Below are positions 23,439 through 35,508 of a stretch of DNA of 64,000 nucleotides, piece by piece; the stretch's first letter is position 1; each line of letters opens with the position of its first letter. Position numbers and translations under genes: made by a program. This DNA comes from Mesotaenium endlicherianum. Lineage: Eukaryota > Streptophyta > Zygnematophyceae > Zygnematales > Mesotaeniaceae. Location: contig WELA01008071.1 of the NCBI GenBank assembly GCA_009602735.1, positions 207,277-271,276 of the forward strand, written 5' to 3'. The notes beneath the pieces are model-generated. The model saw only the letters and a list, made by a program, of their open reading frames with translations. It searched no databases and was not told where the DNA came from.

Positions 23439-25840
23439 ATGGCTCCCACCACACAAAAACAAGGCAAAAAGCGCAAGGCAGAAGAAGCCAAGAGGACAAT
23501 GGAACAATAGCAGAAAGAGCTGGCGGTGATGCCCTCACAAGGCAAAAACAAGAAAGGTTCCGCAAACAATAAGAGGCGGCAGAAAAAGCACAAAGGAAGA
23601 AGGAGCAGGAGGCAAAAAATCCCAGGATAGCTGAGGAGGAGAGATAGAAGAAACAACAAGAGGAAGCGGCGGCAGCAGAGGAGGAGAGAAGGAAGAAGGC
23701 TGAAGCTGAGAAGCAAAAAAGTTTGGTCACTTACAGATATATACTGTGGTGGGTGGCCAAACCTTTGATAACCTGAAGGAAGCATTACTGGCAATCCAAG
23801 AGATCAATGAGGTGGAACAGAGAACAATGCTACAGAGACAAAGAACTGAAGTTCTGGATAGGTACATTGAGACACACACGGATGTGGTCCTCTACGAAGA
23901 TTATGCCAAGATGGTGGGGTATACGGCAGAGCAGGCACGGTTTCTTGCATATGACTCGGAAGATAAGCCAGTATCAGCGCCTGGCATAGTGGGGGATCAG
24001 AGATTCATCAGGATGGTGAGCATGCAGCCCGTTAGCTTTAAAGATGCAGTATTTAACCTGACAGTGTTGCCAGCCTACAATGAAATTGAGAGGAGGAGCT
24101 GGGAGTACTTAGCCAGTGAAACAGGGCAGCAAATGTTCTCCCCCCACTGATTTCCTTGTGAGCTAAAAAAGGCTGAGCATGGGCCACAGTACTACCAGCA
24201 GTCCACAAACTTGAAATGAATCGACTTACTAAAAAGACGATTAACAATTAATGAAGATCTTTATATCAGCAAGTAATCTGTATGGTATTTTCTGTTAATT
24301 GATTAAACAGCAAAAAACAACACACTAGCAGTGGACAATACTCGTAAGTCAAATGGAAGTAAACTAGCATCAAGAATGCAATCCGTAAACTCACACATAA
24401 GCAAGGCTAGGAGACAGTGCATATCAATGGCTTCTCGCCTTGGATTCAGATCTCTCTCAGTAAGCAGTACAAGAGAGTTGGCCTCGTTTCCAAATGCCGA
24501 ACTCGAGAGCAATACCTAGCATATGTACATGGAATGAGTTTACTGTTCAACGGCAAGTGCGATGGCACCGCCTACCCGGGAGTTAACCACGTTGGTAGGA
24601 CCTCGGTTAACCAAATCCATCGCCATCTCCCATCATCCCGAATCGCCATCCATCATAAGGATGTCATCTAGCCATTCATCTAGCACACCACACTTAGATG
24701 CATATCTAGGCAGTTCGCTGCTATCGAGTACGGAAGTCAGCTGGCTGTCAAAGAATGTGTCAGCAAGCTGACCTAAGTCGACTTCAGCCTGATGCCCCCC
24801 TGCTGAGTCATTTAAAGGATTGTTTTATAAAATCCAGCAGACTCAATATCAATTGAAGTTCAGCAGACTGAACTTATTTAACTATTATATTTAAATGAAT
24901 AGTATATCAACCAATACACTAATTGATTACAAAACTGGGGGTGGATGACTGTCACTAACAGAAAGCTGGATTGTGACCGGGCTCACCCAGATGACTTCCA
25001 CTATGGGCTGGACGGCTACCCCATCCTACCACCTCACATTGCCCCTTGGGACCCGAGGCTTAATGGATGCCTGAGTAATATGATTGCTTAGTCCAAGGAA
25101 CACGGAAGGAGGGAAAGAGACTATTTCTCTAAGGGGAAGCATGCCTTTGTCAAATGGGCGAAGAACGCAGGCCGGATATATATCAGCAAGCTGAAGGCCA
25201 AGCAACCTCCAGCTCGTCCAAAGAAAGGGAGGTCAGTAGATTCTTCCATGTCTACCAGGGAGCAGAATGACTTGGTGGACAAGACCCCTACCCTCTCAGA
25301 GGAGGAAGATGAGGAGGATGAGGAAGAGAAACAGGGCAGAAGCATCAGACGCTGGTGCTCAGGAGACCCAGGGGCAGGCAAAAGCATGGACTCTCGGGGC
25401 GCCAAGATCAGGTGTATGGAATGTGATTTCTACTGTGGGGGCAACAGGACCCCGCACTCGTTCTCCCAGCCCACCTGCCCAAGCAGGGGAAGAATTTGAT
25501 CTGACTGTACTTGGCAGCAGAGAAAGGCAAAAATCCTCGAGGACAGGGTTACCAGGAGAGGGACACACGGAGCAGCCAGAGGTATGCCGGCCTCCTTCTT
25601 CGTTCAGGAACATGTCCCTCTTGCTAATGTATTTCAGCATCCTACTGGAATGCCTGTCTATGTGGGGATTAACACCCAAGTGGTTGAATAGCAGGCTACA
25701 ATCCTTCGTTCTCCTCGCGGTCCAACTTTAGAACAAACAGGATTCTTTAGAAGGCCAGCTAACAGACCTAGAGAACTGTCTAGGTCTAGGTCCAGATCTC
25801 AGTCTCCTGATCCAGGATCCCCAAAAAAAACCCTCTAGAC
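23439..25840 (+). pseudogene. A1 ORF3 remains (extra frame of family A)
   Basis: Begins MAPTTQKQGKKRKAEEAKR after a TGTGCAG acceptor-like word. The central domain shares DLVLYEDYAKMVGYT-like text with the other copies (for example YEDYAKMVGYTAEQARFLAY). It resumes beyond the reverse solo LTR at 24212-24931 and ends in an Arg/Ser-rich stretch. More diverged from the A2, A3 and A4 versions than those are from each other. Broken; the end is approximate. Confidence 0.7.
24212..24931 (-). mobile_element. Reverse solo LTR, family A, inserted in A1 ORF3
   Basis: Full-length LTR in reverse orientation (TGAAATGAATCG...TTGATTACA) with no internal region. A perfect 5-bp duplication AAACT flanks it at 24207-24211 and 24932-24936. 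It landed after ORF3 of A1 was in place. Confidence 0.93.
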
Positions 25841-26070
25841 ATCAAAACCAGCCTCCAGTCAAGCCTTGCTAGAAGTCTCTCTGTCTGCACCCCACAACGA
25901 AAGTGGACTGAGGGTGGAGGTGACAATTCACTGTCACTAATGATTCCCACAGCTAAGCAACAGTGTCGAAGCAAGAGGCAGGCGATGGGGGATTGGTTCT
26001 GTTAGTTTCCCGACCCAATAATTCTACAGTTGAAGGTTGTCGAGGCGACAACAATTTAAGTTGGAGGGAT

Positions 26071-26788
26071 TGTAATGAACCAGTATATTGGTAGATATAA
26101 TATTCTTTTACATATAATAGTTGAATAAGTTCAGCCTGCTGAACTTTAGTCAATATTCAGTCTGATGGACTTTATAAACTTATCAGTTTAATGACTCAGC
26201 CAAGAGCGGCAGGCTGAAGTCAACTTAGGTCAGCTTGCTGACACATTCTTTGACAGCCGACTGGCTTCCGTACTCGATATCAGCGAACTGACTAGATATG
26301 CATCAAAGTGTGATATGCTAGATGAGTGGCCAGATGACATCCTTAGGATGGATGGTGATTCGGGATGATAGGAGATGGTGGTGGAATTGGTTAACCGAGG
26401 TCCTACCAACATGGTTAACTCCCGGGTAGGCGGTGCCATCGCACTTGCCGTCGAACAGTAAATTCATTCTATGTATATATGCTAGGTATTGCTCTCGAGT
26501 TCGGCAGTCGGAAACGAGGCCAACTCTCTTGTACAGCTTACTAAGAGATATTTGAATCCAAGGCGAGAAGCCATTGATACGCACTGTCTTCTAGCCTTGC
26601 TTATGTATGAGTTTACTGATTGCATTATCGATGCTAGTTTACTTGCATTTGACTTACGAGTATCGTCCACTGCTAGTGTGTTGTCTTTTGCTGTTTAATC
26701 AGCAAACAAAAAATACCATAAAGATTACTCGCTGATATAAAGATCTTTATTAATTGTTAATCGCCTATTGGTAAGCCGATTCATTTAA
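26071..26788 (+). repeat. 3' LTR of A1
   Basis: Starts TGTAATGAACC directly after the polypurine tract AAGTTGGAGGGAT, and shares the AACC variant with the A1 5' LTR. It ends near GATTCATTTA. Clearly diverged from its 5' partner. Confidence 0.88.
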
Positions 26789-26941
26789 TGATTGTGCATC
26801 ACCAGGCCAAAGCTTTTGGTGGCAAAATTGCAAGAGGTCTTATTGCACCCTTGTCTAGCGTTTACGGTGTTTCACAATTGTGGGTATGGCTTGCTTGTAC
26901 ATTCCTTAAGGCTTCCACAAGGAGTAGCAGCTAGAGGTGGT
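26789..26941 (+). other. Left flank of B0: possible half of an interrupted older sequence
   Basis: About 150 bp between the A1 3' LTR and B0. An open frame (26792 onward) runs through it up to the B0 insertion site. The matching half would be 58044-58423, beyond the nest. Not recognised as a known gene; it could be host or another repeat. Confidence 0.4.
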
Positions 26942-27638
26942 TGTGACATCACAGGTTATGTGGTGCATTTGTGATCGTTTTGATATATAGTTTGTTGAAA
27001 CTGGTGAAATGTTGAGAAAGTTACAAATTTTTGGAATTTTGATTACTTTTTGAGTCTTTTAACGACTGTCTTTAATTCACGGTGAGCGCGACCGTCGGAT
27101 CAACAAACGACAAAAAACGAAGTGGGTTATGAGATTGAATTTGATCCTTTACGTAAGCTCAACTGAGGCGGAGTGCCGTCGACTAGGTCAAATAACTTAG
27201 AATTCTCAGTTTAGCCTAGCGCGCTTAACTGGGAATATCTAGAATTTTATGTTCAATGTATGTGGACGTTGATTTGAACCGACACGTCTAATTAGACTGA
27301 TTCATTGGATTCTCAAACATTCAGGACAAGACAATTTGACAAATACTTATAATTTTTGAAGCTAACTGGCCCTTCTCCACAGAGGCTTGAGATTAGGTCC
27401 GAATACAAAAAAAATTAAGCCAAATTTCTTCATTGCTCATCAATTTTCACTTCTGTTAATTTCTAGGAGTACGCAATGACAAGGCTTTCACCTCAAATTT
27501 TTTTTGAGCACTTTCTTGCTACTTGAAATGATCAATAATTTTTCAACTTTTTTCATTAATATGCCGGTGCATTTTTAGTGTAGAATTTTGATTCCTCGTG
27601 AGCTAGTACGTTTCCACTAGGGCACTTTGCCCCTTTTA
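26942..27638 (+). repeat. 5' LTR of B0
   Basis: Diverged family B LTR: TGTGACATCACAGG at the start, the GGTGAGCGCGACCGTCGGAT block in the middle, and CCACTAGGGCAC near the end. The primer-site region that follows is worn. Confidence 0.8.
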
Positions 27639-27673
27639 TCTAGTATTGGTGCAAGCTAATTAAAATATTATTA

Positions 27674-28330
27674 TGGAGTTACAACTGGCAATTGCAGGAG
27701 GCAAACATGTCAAGTACGTCGAACGCATGCAGCAAGCAGCGCCACCTTTGCCAAGAGAGCAACAGGAGATGCAGGCAAAGCTTAAGGCAAATGGCAAACG
27801 CAGTTGGAGAAGAAGTCTACACCCAATTTGAACAAAATATGCGCGCGATAGTGAGAAGGATGTTGCGAATTGTTGTTGGAAAAGCTGCTTTAACGAGTTC
27901 AACACCTTCTATAGCACCAATCTATGTTTATTTTCTGGTGCATCCAGTAAAGCCGAAAGTGTGTATTGGAGACTGTGCATAGCCGCCTCTTCAGCAATGA
28001 ATTTTTGAAGGGAAGAAATTTATGGAGTATTTTGCGATCACGCCCAACGAGCAAGTTTCCTTTGAGACTGATTTGCTGAAGAAGAGTGATGGAGCTTGGT
28101 ATGAGCAAAAAAACAACTATCTGGAGTTTCAGCTACTGTTGATTAGCGCTTTAAGACTTGATAAGGCAATTTCAACCTATTGAACCCGACGTTTTTGCTT
28201 GAGATTTGTTGGTGCACCTTCGTCAAAGAGCAAGCGCTCAGGAGTACGTCTTGCGCTTCAAAGAGCTGGTGCTACATTGCCCATTCATGCACGAGTCGGA
28301 GATGATGAAAAAGTTCAAGAGGGGACTTGA
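27674..28330 (+). pseudogene. B0 gag remains
   Basis: Collinear with the B1 and B2 gag (GAGGCAAACATGTCAAG start region; EMMKKFKRGL near the end). Stops at the B1 insertion site. Broken and old. Confidence 0.75.
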
Positions 28331-29073
28331 TGTAAGGTCATAGGTTTGTAAAGTGCATTTTTGAGTTTCATGAAAAAATATTTTTTGATTGTATGAATTT
28401 TTGTGATCATTTTGACATAAAGTTCATCGAATTTGGTTAGATATTGAGAGAGTTACGGATTTCCAAAGTTTAAGTAGTTTTGAGGTCGGTTGACGACTGC
28501 CCTTAATTCGCGGTGAGCGCAACCGTCGGATTGATCGACACCGTCAAGCGATCTGGCCCGTTAGAGTGAATTCGAACCTTCACGTAATTTCGGCTGACGC
28601 GGAGTGCCGACTAGGTCGATCACCTAGAAGTTTCGGATTAGCCTAGCGCGTCTAAATTAGTATATTCTAGATATTTTGATGCGTGCATGTGGACGTCAAA
28701 TTGGCCCGACACGTCAGATGAGACTGATCTGGCTTTCTCACGAATATTCTGAAAGGGACAATGTGACAAACATTTCAGGAAAATTCGTTGCTAAGCGGCC
28801 CTCCCGCCTAGGGGTGAGCGGTCGTCGTAGGAAACTATAAATAGACATAACATCTTTGTTTCTTATCAGTTTTCACTTTTGTAAATTTCTATGGGTTTGT
28901 AATGACGAGGCCTTTCATCCTAGTCCATTGTAAGCACTTTCTTGCCACTCAAAATGTTGAGTAATTTTCCTAAGCTTTCTTAGTGATATGCCGCTGCACT
29001 CTTTAGTATGATTGCAACTAGTTCCTTTCCTCGTGAGTTACTACGCTTCCACTAGGGCACTCTACCCCTTTCA
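28331..29073 (+). repeat. 5' LTR of B1
   Basis: TGTAAGGTCATAGG...CTACCCCTTTCA, 743 bp. It contains a TATA box (TATAAATA, 28836-28843) in the position shared with B2. The primer-site region after it is degenerate. Confidence 0.9.
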
Positions 29074-29112
29074 TCTGGTCTCGAAGTGAGGTTAGTTTGC
29101 ATATTATATTAT

Positions 29113-32100
29113 GGAGTCGCAGCCGGCAGTTGGAGGAGGCAAATATGACGAGCATGTTGAGCGCGCGGGGCAGCAGGCAGCACCACCAATGACCAGAGAG
29201 CAACACTAGATGTAGGCGATGCTAAGGCAAATGGCAAATGCAATTCGGGGAGAAGTTTGCGCCCAATTTCAACAAAATATGCGCGCGGAGGTGGAGAGAA
29301 TGGTGCGAGTTGTTGTTGGGAATGCCGCTTCGACAAGTTTGGCACCTGCGCTTGTTGTACCACCAATCCATGTTAATCCAGTGGTGCAACCAGTTATTCC
29401 ACCCGCATCGGGAGTGCGTGCGCCTAAGCCTGAAGTGTATACAAAAGAGCGTGGATCGCCGCTCGTTCATCAATGAATTTTTGGAGTGAAAAAGGTTTAA
29501 TTGGAGTATTAGCTACTGTTGGTCAGCTATTTGAAGGCTTGAAGAGGCAATTTCAACCTATTGCACCCGAGGCTACCATTCGAGATCTATTGGTGCGTCT
29601 TCGTCAACGAGCAAGCGTTCAGGAGTATGTTTCGCGCTTCAACGAGCTGGTGCTTCAATGTCCATTGATGCACGAGTCAGAGATGATGGACAAGTTCAAG
29701 AGGGGACTCAAGCCAACTGTGGCCAAGGAAGTGGCGCTCAAGGACCCTACCAATCATGGAGAAATGATGGCATTGGCAACAAGGGTCGTCGCTGTGGAGT
29801 ATAGTCAGAGGCAGTGGGGCAGCCACAACTTTGGAGGTTATCGACACTTTGGATCTCAAGCGCCAAGCACGAGTGTTCAAGGTCCAGTACCTATGGAGTT
29901 GGGACTTGTTCAGTACCAGCGCAGGCAACAAAATTTCAAGTTAAGAGGACCCTGCTATAATTGCGGCAAGCTTGGGCATCTGGCTCGAGACTGTCATGTG
30001 AAGGCGAAGCAACCTCAACAGCAGGAAAAAGGAGGACGCCAGTAAGTCGTTCTGGGGTGTCTACTGGCGTGAAGACGAGAACTCACAAGGAGGTTATCCC
30101 CAGGAGCCTGCCGAGAAGCACAAGAGTATGTATCGCGCTTCAACGAGCTGGTGCTTCAATGTCCATTGATGCACGAGTCAGAGATGATGGACAAGTTCAA
30201 GAGGGGACTCAAGCCAACTGTGGCCAAGGAAGTGGCGCTCAAGGACCCTACCAGTCTTGGAGAAATGATGGCATTGGCAACAAGGGTCGACGCTGTGGAG
30301 TATAGTCAGAGGCAGTGGGGCAGCCACAACTTTGGAGGATATCGAGACTTTGGATCTTAAGCGCCAAGCACGAGTGTTCAAGGTCCAGTACCTATGGAGT
30401 TCGGACTTGTTCAGAACTTGCGCAGGCAACAGAATTACAAGCCGAGAGGGCCCTGCTATAATTGCGGCAAGCTTGGACATCTGGCTCGAGACTGTCATGT
30501 GAAGGCGAAGCAACCTCAACAGCAGGAAAAAGGAGGACGCCAGTAAGTCGTTCTGGGGTGTCTACTGGCGTGAAGACGAGAACTCACAAGGAGGTTATCC
30601 CCAGGAGCCTGCCGAGAAGCAAAGGACGAGACGTTGACAAGCCTATCATCGTGGAAGGAGTGGTCGACGGCAATAATGCGAAGTGTATGGTCGACAGTAG
30701 CGCAAGTGCAAACTTTGTGCACCAGAAGCTGGTGAAAAAGTGGCGAATCCCTGTGCAGAAGAATTATGAGCCTAAGGAGGCAATTTTGGCGAATGGGCAG
30801 AGACTCAAGTGTGGTGCACCTACGGAAGCTATTCACGTGGAAGTAGCGGGGCACCGGAGTAAGGAAGTTATGGAGCAGGCAGAGTTGGGTCACCATGAGG
30901 TGATATTGGGCCGACCATGGCTGAGGAAAGCCAACCCTCAAGTGCACTGGAGCACAGGACAAGTGAAAGTCCAAGGGTGTGATGGTCGAATGGAGACAGC
31001 AAAACAGGTGGAGGTAGATACGACCACAAGTAACTGTCTTCTGTCGAGCCTGCAAGTTAAGAAGCTATGCAGGGCGAATCAGGTGAAGGAGATGTACCTT
31101 GTTTCGGTGGCCCTGGCCAGGTCATCAGGTGGAGCAAGCGTGAATCCTAACAGCCTGGGCGAATGTACATCGCCGGAGGAGCAAGTAGTGGTGTCTGATC
31201 CCCTTGCTCAGAAGAAGCAGAGCCCAACTGCTCAAGAGAAGAAGCTTGCTGAGATGCCTGCCCAAATTAAGGCGCTGTTGGAGGAGTTCCAGTGCGTATT
31301 TCGTGAGGAGCTACCTGCAGGATTACCTCCACAGAGAGCTATGGAGCACAAGATCGAGTTGGAACCAGGGAGCAAGCCACCAGTGAGACCCGCCTATTAT
31401 CAATCGTTTGCGGAGTTGGATGAGTTGAAGAAGCAGCTGACAGAGTTATTGGAAAAGGGATTCATCCGACCCAGCGAGTCTCCATTTGCAGCGCCAGTCT
31501 TATTTGTGAAGAAAAAGGATGGGACTATGAGGATGTGTGTCGACTACCGAGCACTCAACAAGATCACCATCAAGAACAGGTACCCACTTCCACGAGTGGA
31601 CGAGTTGATTGACAAGCTTGTCGGGGCGAAGTATTTCTCAAAGATCGACTTAGGGAGTGGCTATCACCAGGTACAAGTTGTGGAAGGACACGTTCAGAAG
31701 ACTGCTTTCAGGACTCGTTATGGCTTATTTGAGTTCACAGTCATGCCTTTTGGATTGACCAACGCACCTGTTACATTCATGGAACTCATGAATAGTATCT
31801 TCAGACCCTATTTGGACCAGTTTGTGGTGGTATTTGTGGACGACATTTTGATCTATTCGAAGACCTTGGAAGAGCATGTGGAGGGTCTGAGGAAGGTGCT
31901 GGAGGTCTTAAGAGATCAGAAGTTATATGGGAAGATGAGCAAGTGCGACTTCTACCTCAAGGAAGTCAAGTTTTTTGGACACCTAGTGGGAGCTGAAGGA
32001 GTCAAGGTGGAACAGAAGAAGGTGCAAGCAGTCAGAGATTGGCCGGTACCTGCTGATATTCATCAACTCAGGAGCTTCCTCGACATGGCAAATTATTATC

Positions 32101-33207
32101 GACGTTTCATTGAAGGATTTTCCAAGGTGTGTGCATCGCTCACGAACATGTTGAAGAAGCAGGAGAAGTGGCTATGGGGTGAAAAGGAGCAGCAAGCTTT
32201 TGAGAAGATTAAGGAGCTGTTGACACAAGCACCTGTGTTGGCAATTGCAAGTCCAGAGCTTCCTTTCACCATCATCACGGACGCGTCAAACTTTGCAATG
32301 GAAGCCACTCTTCTCCAGGACCATTACAACCTGTGGCATATGAGAGCAGGAAGTTGAGTCCTGCTGAGCAGAATTATGCAGCACACGAGCGGGAGATGTT
32401 GGCTATTATCCAGGCTTTGAGCATTTGGCGATATTATGTGGATAGCCTGAAGGTGTTCATCAAGACCGACCACAAGAGCTTGGAGAAGTTTATGACGCAG
32501 CCAACGTTGACACCAAGACAAGCAAGGTGGATGGAGTTTTTGCAACAGTTCGACCACAAGATTGAGTACTTACCTGGGAATATCAACCCTGCAGACGCTT
32601 CATCAAGGAGGTGTGACCTTGCAGCTATCTTAATCATCAAGGAGAGTATGGACTTCAAGGAGAAGCTTCAGAGAGGTTATGAAGAGGACCCAGAGTTTGC
32701 TGATGGTGGAGCACCTGAGTCCAACTCGAGTATGCACAAGAAGGACGACATATGGTATTATGGTGATTCTAAGAGAGTGGTGGTACCTGACATCAAGGAG
32801 CTATGAGACTTACTACTTGCGGAGCATCATGCTTGCTTATATGCTGGGCACTTTGGAAGCAAAAAGACGGTAAGCGTGGTGAAGCGGGAGTACTATTGGA
32901 GAAATATGGACAAGAACATCGAGGAGTGGGATCAGGAGTTGCGATGCGTGCCAGCGTAACAAGACACCAAATCAAAAAAAGGGAGGTACCTTGCAACCCC
33001 TACCTATTCCAGAGTATCCTTGGGAGCTAATTGCTATGGACTTCATTACGACGTTATCAGTGAGTGGTCAAAGGCACGATGCAGTTTGGATTGTATCTGA
33101 TAAACTCAGCAAGATGGCTCACTTTATTGCCATGAAGGAGACTTGTACGGCAGCAGATTTGGCACGACTATTCTTTGATCATATTTCAGGCTACATGGGT
33201 TGCCGAA
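29113..33207 (+). pseudogene. B1 gag-pol remains, with internal gag duplication
   Basis: Gag starts near 29113 (MESQPAVGGG-like) and has CCHC knuckles ([14 protein letters not shown]) near 29955 and again near 30455, because a segment of about 500 bp is present twice in tandem. A pol frame follows (30462 onward): protease region near 30690, RT about 31380-31990 ([10 protein letters not shown]), RNase H about 32250-32600 and the start of integrase. Pol lies in the -1 frame relative to gag, as in B2. Broken. Confidence 0.88.
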
Positions 33208-33927
33208 TGTAATGAATCAGTATATTGGTTGATATAATATTCATTTAAATGATATAGTTAAATAAGTTCAGCCTGCTAACCTTTAGTTATTATTGAGTCT
33301 ACTGGACATTATTAAATCATCAGTATAATGACTCAGCCGGAAGCAGCAGGCTGGAGTCAACTTACGTCAGCTTGCTGACACATTCTTTGACAGCAAGCTG
33401 ACTTCCATAGTTGGTCGCAGCGAACTGCCTAGATATGCATCTAAGTGTGGTGTGCTAGATGAATGGCCAGATGACATCCTTAGGATGGATGGCGATTCGG
33501 GATGATGGGAGATGGCGGTGGATTTGGTTAACCGAGGTCCTACCAACGTGGTTAACTCCTGGGTAGGCAATGGCATCGCACTGGTTGTTGAACAGTAAAC
33601 TCATTCCAAGTACATATGCTAGGTATTGCTCTCGAGTTTGGCATTCGGAAACGAGGCCAGCTCTCTTGTACAGCTCACTGAGAGAGATCTGAATCCAAGG
33701 CGAGAAGCCATTGATACGCACTGTCTTCTAACCTTGCTTATGTATGAGTTAATTGATTTGCATTATTGATGCTAGTTTACTCGCATTTGACTGACGAGTA
33801 TTATAGACTGCTAGTGTATTGTCCTTTGCCGTTTAACCAGTTAACGGAAAATACCATAAAGATTACTTGCTGATATAAAGATCTTTATTAATTGTTAATC
33901 GCCTATTTGGTAAGTCGATTCATTTCA
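33208..33927 (+). repeat. 5' LTR of A2 and adjoining tRNA primer site
   Basis: 720 bp, TGTAATGAATCAG...CGATTCATTTCA, with inverted ends. The primer-binding site TGGTATCGGAGC (33929-33940) matches the plant initiator-Met type except for one base (A to G). Confidence 0.93.
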
Positions 33928-33961
33928 GTGGTATCGGAGCAGTTATCACAGTCTTCTTTGT

Positions 33962-35440
33962 ATGGTAAGGACAAGGTCTCAAACTAGCAACTCCCAAGAC
34001 ATGGAGAACCAGGATAACGAGAATGTCGAAAACCAGGCGGAAAGCCATGTAGCGGGAAACCGTACCTATTCGGAAGCAGTAGCGGATACTGCAGCTAGGG
34101 AGGCTGCAGATGAGGCAGCTGCTATTGCCTCAGTCGCAGCTCAGCAAGCTGAGGAGGAGATAGCCAGACTAGAAGCTGAACAAGTAGCAAAGGCCGCTGA
34201 AGATATACAAAGGAGGGAAGGACAGCCAGCTGACGAGCGCACTGTTGAAGAACTTATGGCATCAAGGGCCAATGTTCTGAACCCACCTCCTGCCGTACAA
34301 CTCAATGTACCCCTAGGTCAAATACGTGACCGGCTGAATGCGGCAGGAATTGCTGCTGCAGGAGCAAGAGGGATTGTTGAGGACACTACTCAGCGAGTAG
34401 ATGCCAATGCTGCTGCTGCATTTGCTAATCTACCACCCCAAAATGTAGACTTGGGAGCATTGTTCGTTCAGATGCAGTCGCAAATGGCGACCATGTATCA
34501 GTCCCAGCAGGAGGACAAAAGAATCATAATGTCCCTACTCCGGGACAGAGACCAACTGGGGTCTCACACCACTAGTGGTGGTGGCCGAGGGCCTAGTAAG
34601 CCCAAGCCGAAACCTCCCCAGGACTATGATCCTGAGGGAAACAGAAAATATTACCTGATCAAGTTTCTCGCGGATGTTGAGCAGTGGCTGGAGAACTACC
34701 CAGAACTGCAAGATTACGAGAAGGTCAGGCACACCGGTGCGCTACTGAAAGGCAGTGCCGCAGACTGGTGGCTTTACTGGAAAGGAGAGCGTAAGGCTCG
34801 GCAACTCGGTGAACCTACGTGGGTAGAGTTTGTCGAGGAGTTGCATGAGAAGTTTGATGTCATCAACCAGTAGGAGAAAGCTATTTATGCGATGATCTCC
34901 CTGACACTGAAGCAGACCACTTCAGTTGCAGAGTTTGCTCAAAATTTCCAGGAGAACATGATGAAGCAGCCAGACTTGCCAGAACGGTATAGGATAGCAT
35001 ACTTCAGGTATGGCTTGAAATCCGAAGTCTCTGGTCATTTCGCTGAGAAGAAGTATGAGAAACTGGGTGACTTGATCCAGGATGCTGATGCCTGGGATCA
35101 GCAGCAGTTCAATCACAAGCGCCAGAGTAATGCTTTGGTGTCTAAGATTGTCAAAAAGCCCCACGGTTCCTACAATGCAATTGAAGGAGACCAGGCTGAG
35201 GATGATCAGGGTGATGGATATGAGTATGAGTATAATGCCATACAGTCTAGAGGTAGAGGTGGTTTTCCTCGAGGCGGCTATGGAAGAGGTGGTGGTAGGA
35301 CTAAGCCGAGACCAGTTTCAGCAAAATCGATTTGCTTCCATTGCCAGCAGCCAGGTCACTTCAGAGAGCAGTGTCCAGTCAAGCACCTTCCTAAGGTCGA
35401 GAAAAAAGACCAGCCTTTAAAAGACAACAACAGTCAGTAA
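33962..35440 (+). pseudogene. A2 gag
   Basis: Gag with an Ala/Glu-rich N-terminal half, a retrotransposon-gag core (VEQWLENYPELQDYEKVRHT; GSAADWWLYW) and a C-terminal Gly/Arg-rich stretch followed by a CCHC knuckle (CFHCQQPGHFREQC) near 35330. Non-functional as it stands. Confidence 0.9.
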
Positions 35441-35508
35441 TCCAGTCTACTGACTGTGAGGATGCTAGAGATAGTGAGTCGTCACTAGCTGCCCTCGTAG
35501 TAGGTATT

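Larger units (their letters stand above)
16631..26788 (+). mobile_element. Element A1: Ty3/gypsy chromovirus, family A, heavily decayed
   Basis: Parts in order: 5' LTR (16631-18061, split by a solo LTR), primer site TGGTATCGGAGC (18063-18074), gag, protease, reverse transcriptase, RNase H, integrase and chromodomain (18096 to about 23033), a spacer with two polypurine-like motifs, ORF3 (from 23439, split by a reverse solo LTR), hairpin (26036-26052), polypurine tract (26057-26070) and 3' LTR (26071-26788). It is broken throughout, with well over ten breaks, and is among the most worn copies here. No matching target-site duplication was found at its two ends. Confidence 0.9.

Noticed and set aside
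16631-26788. A target-site duplication for A1
   Set aside because: CACTC on the left and ATGAT on the right do not match; the ends may be rearranged or too old.
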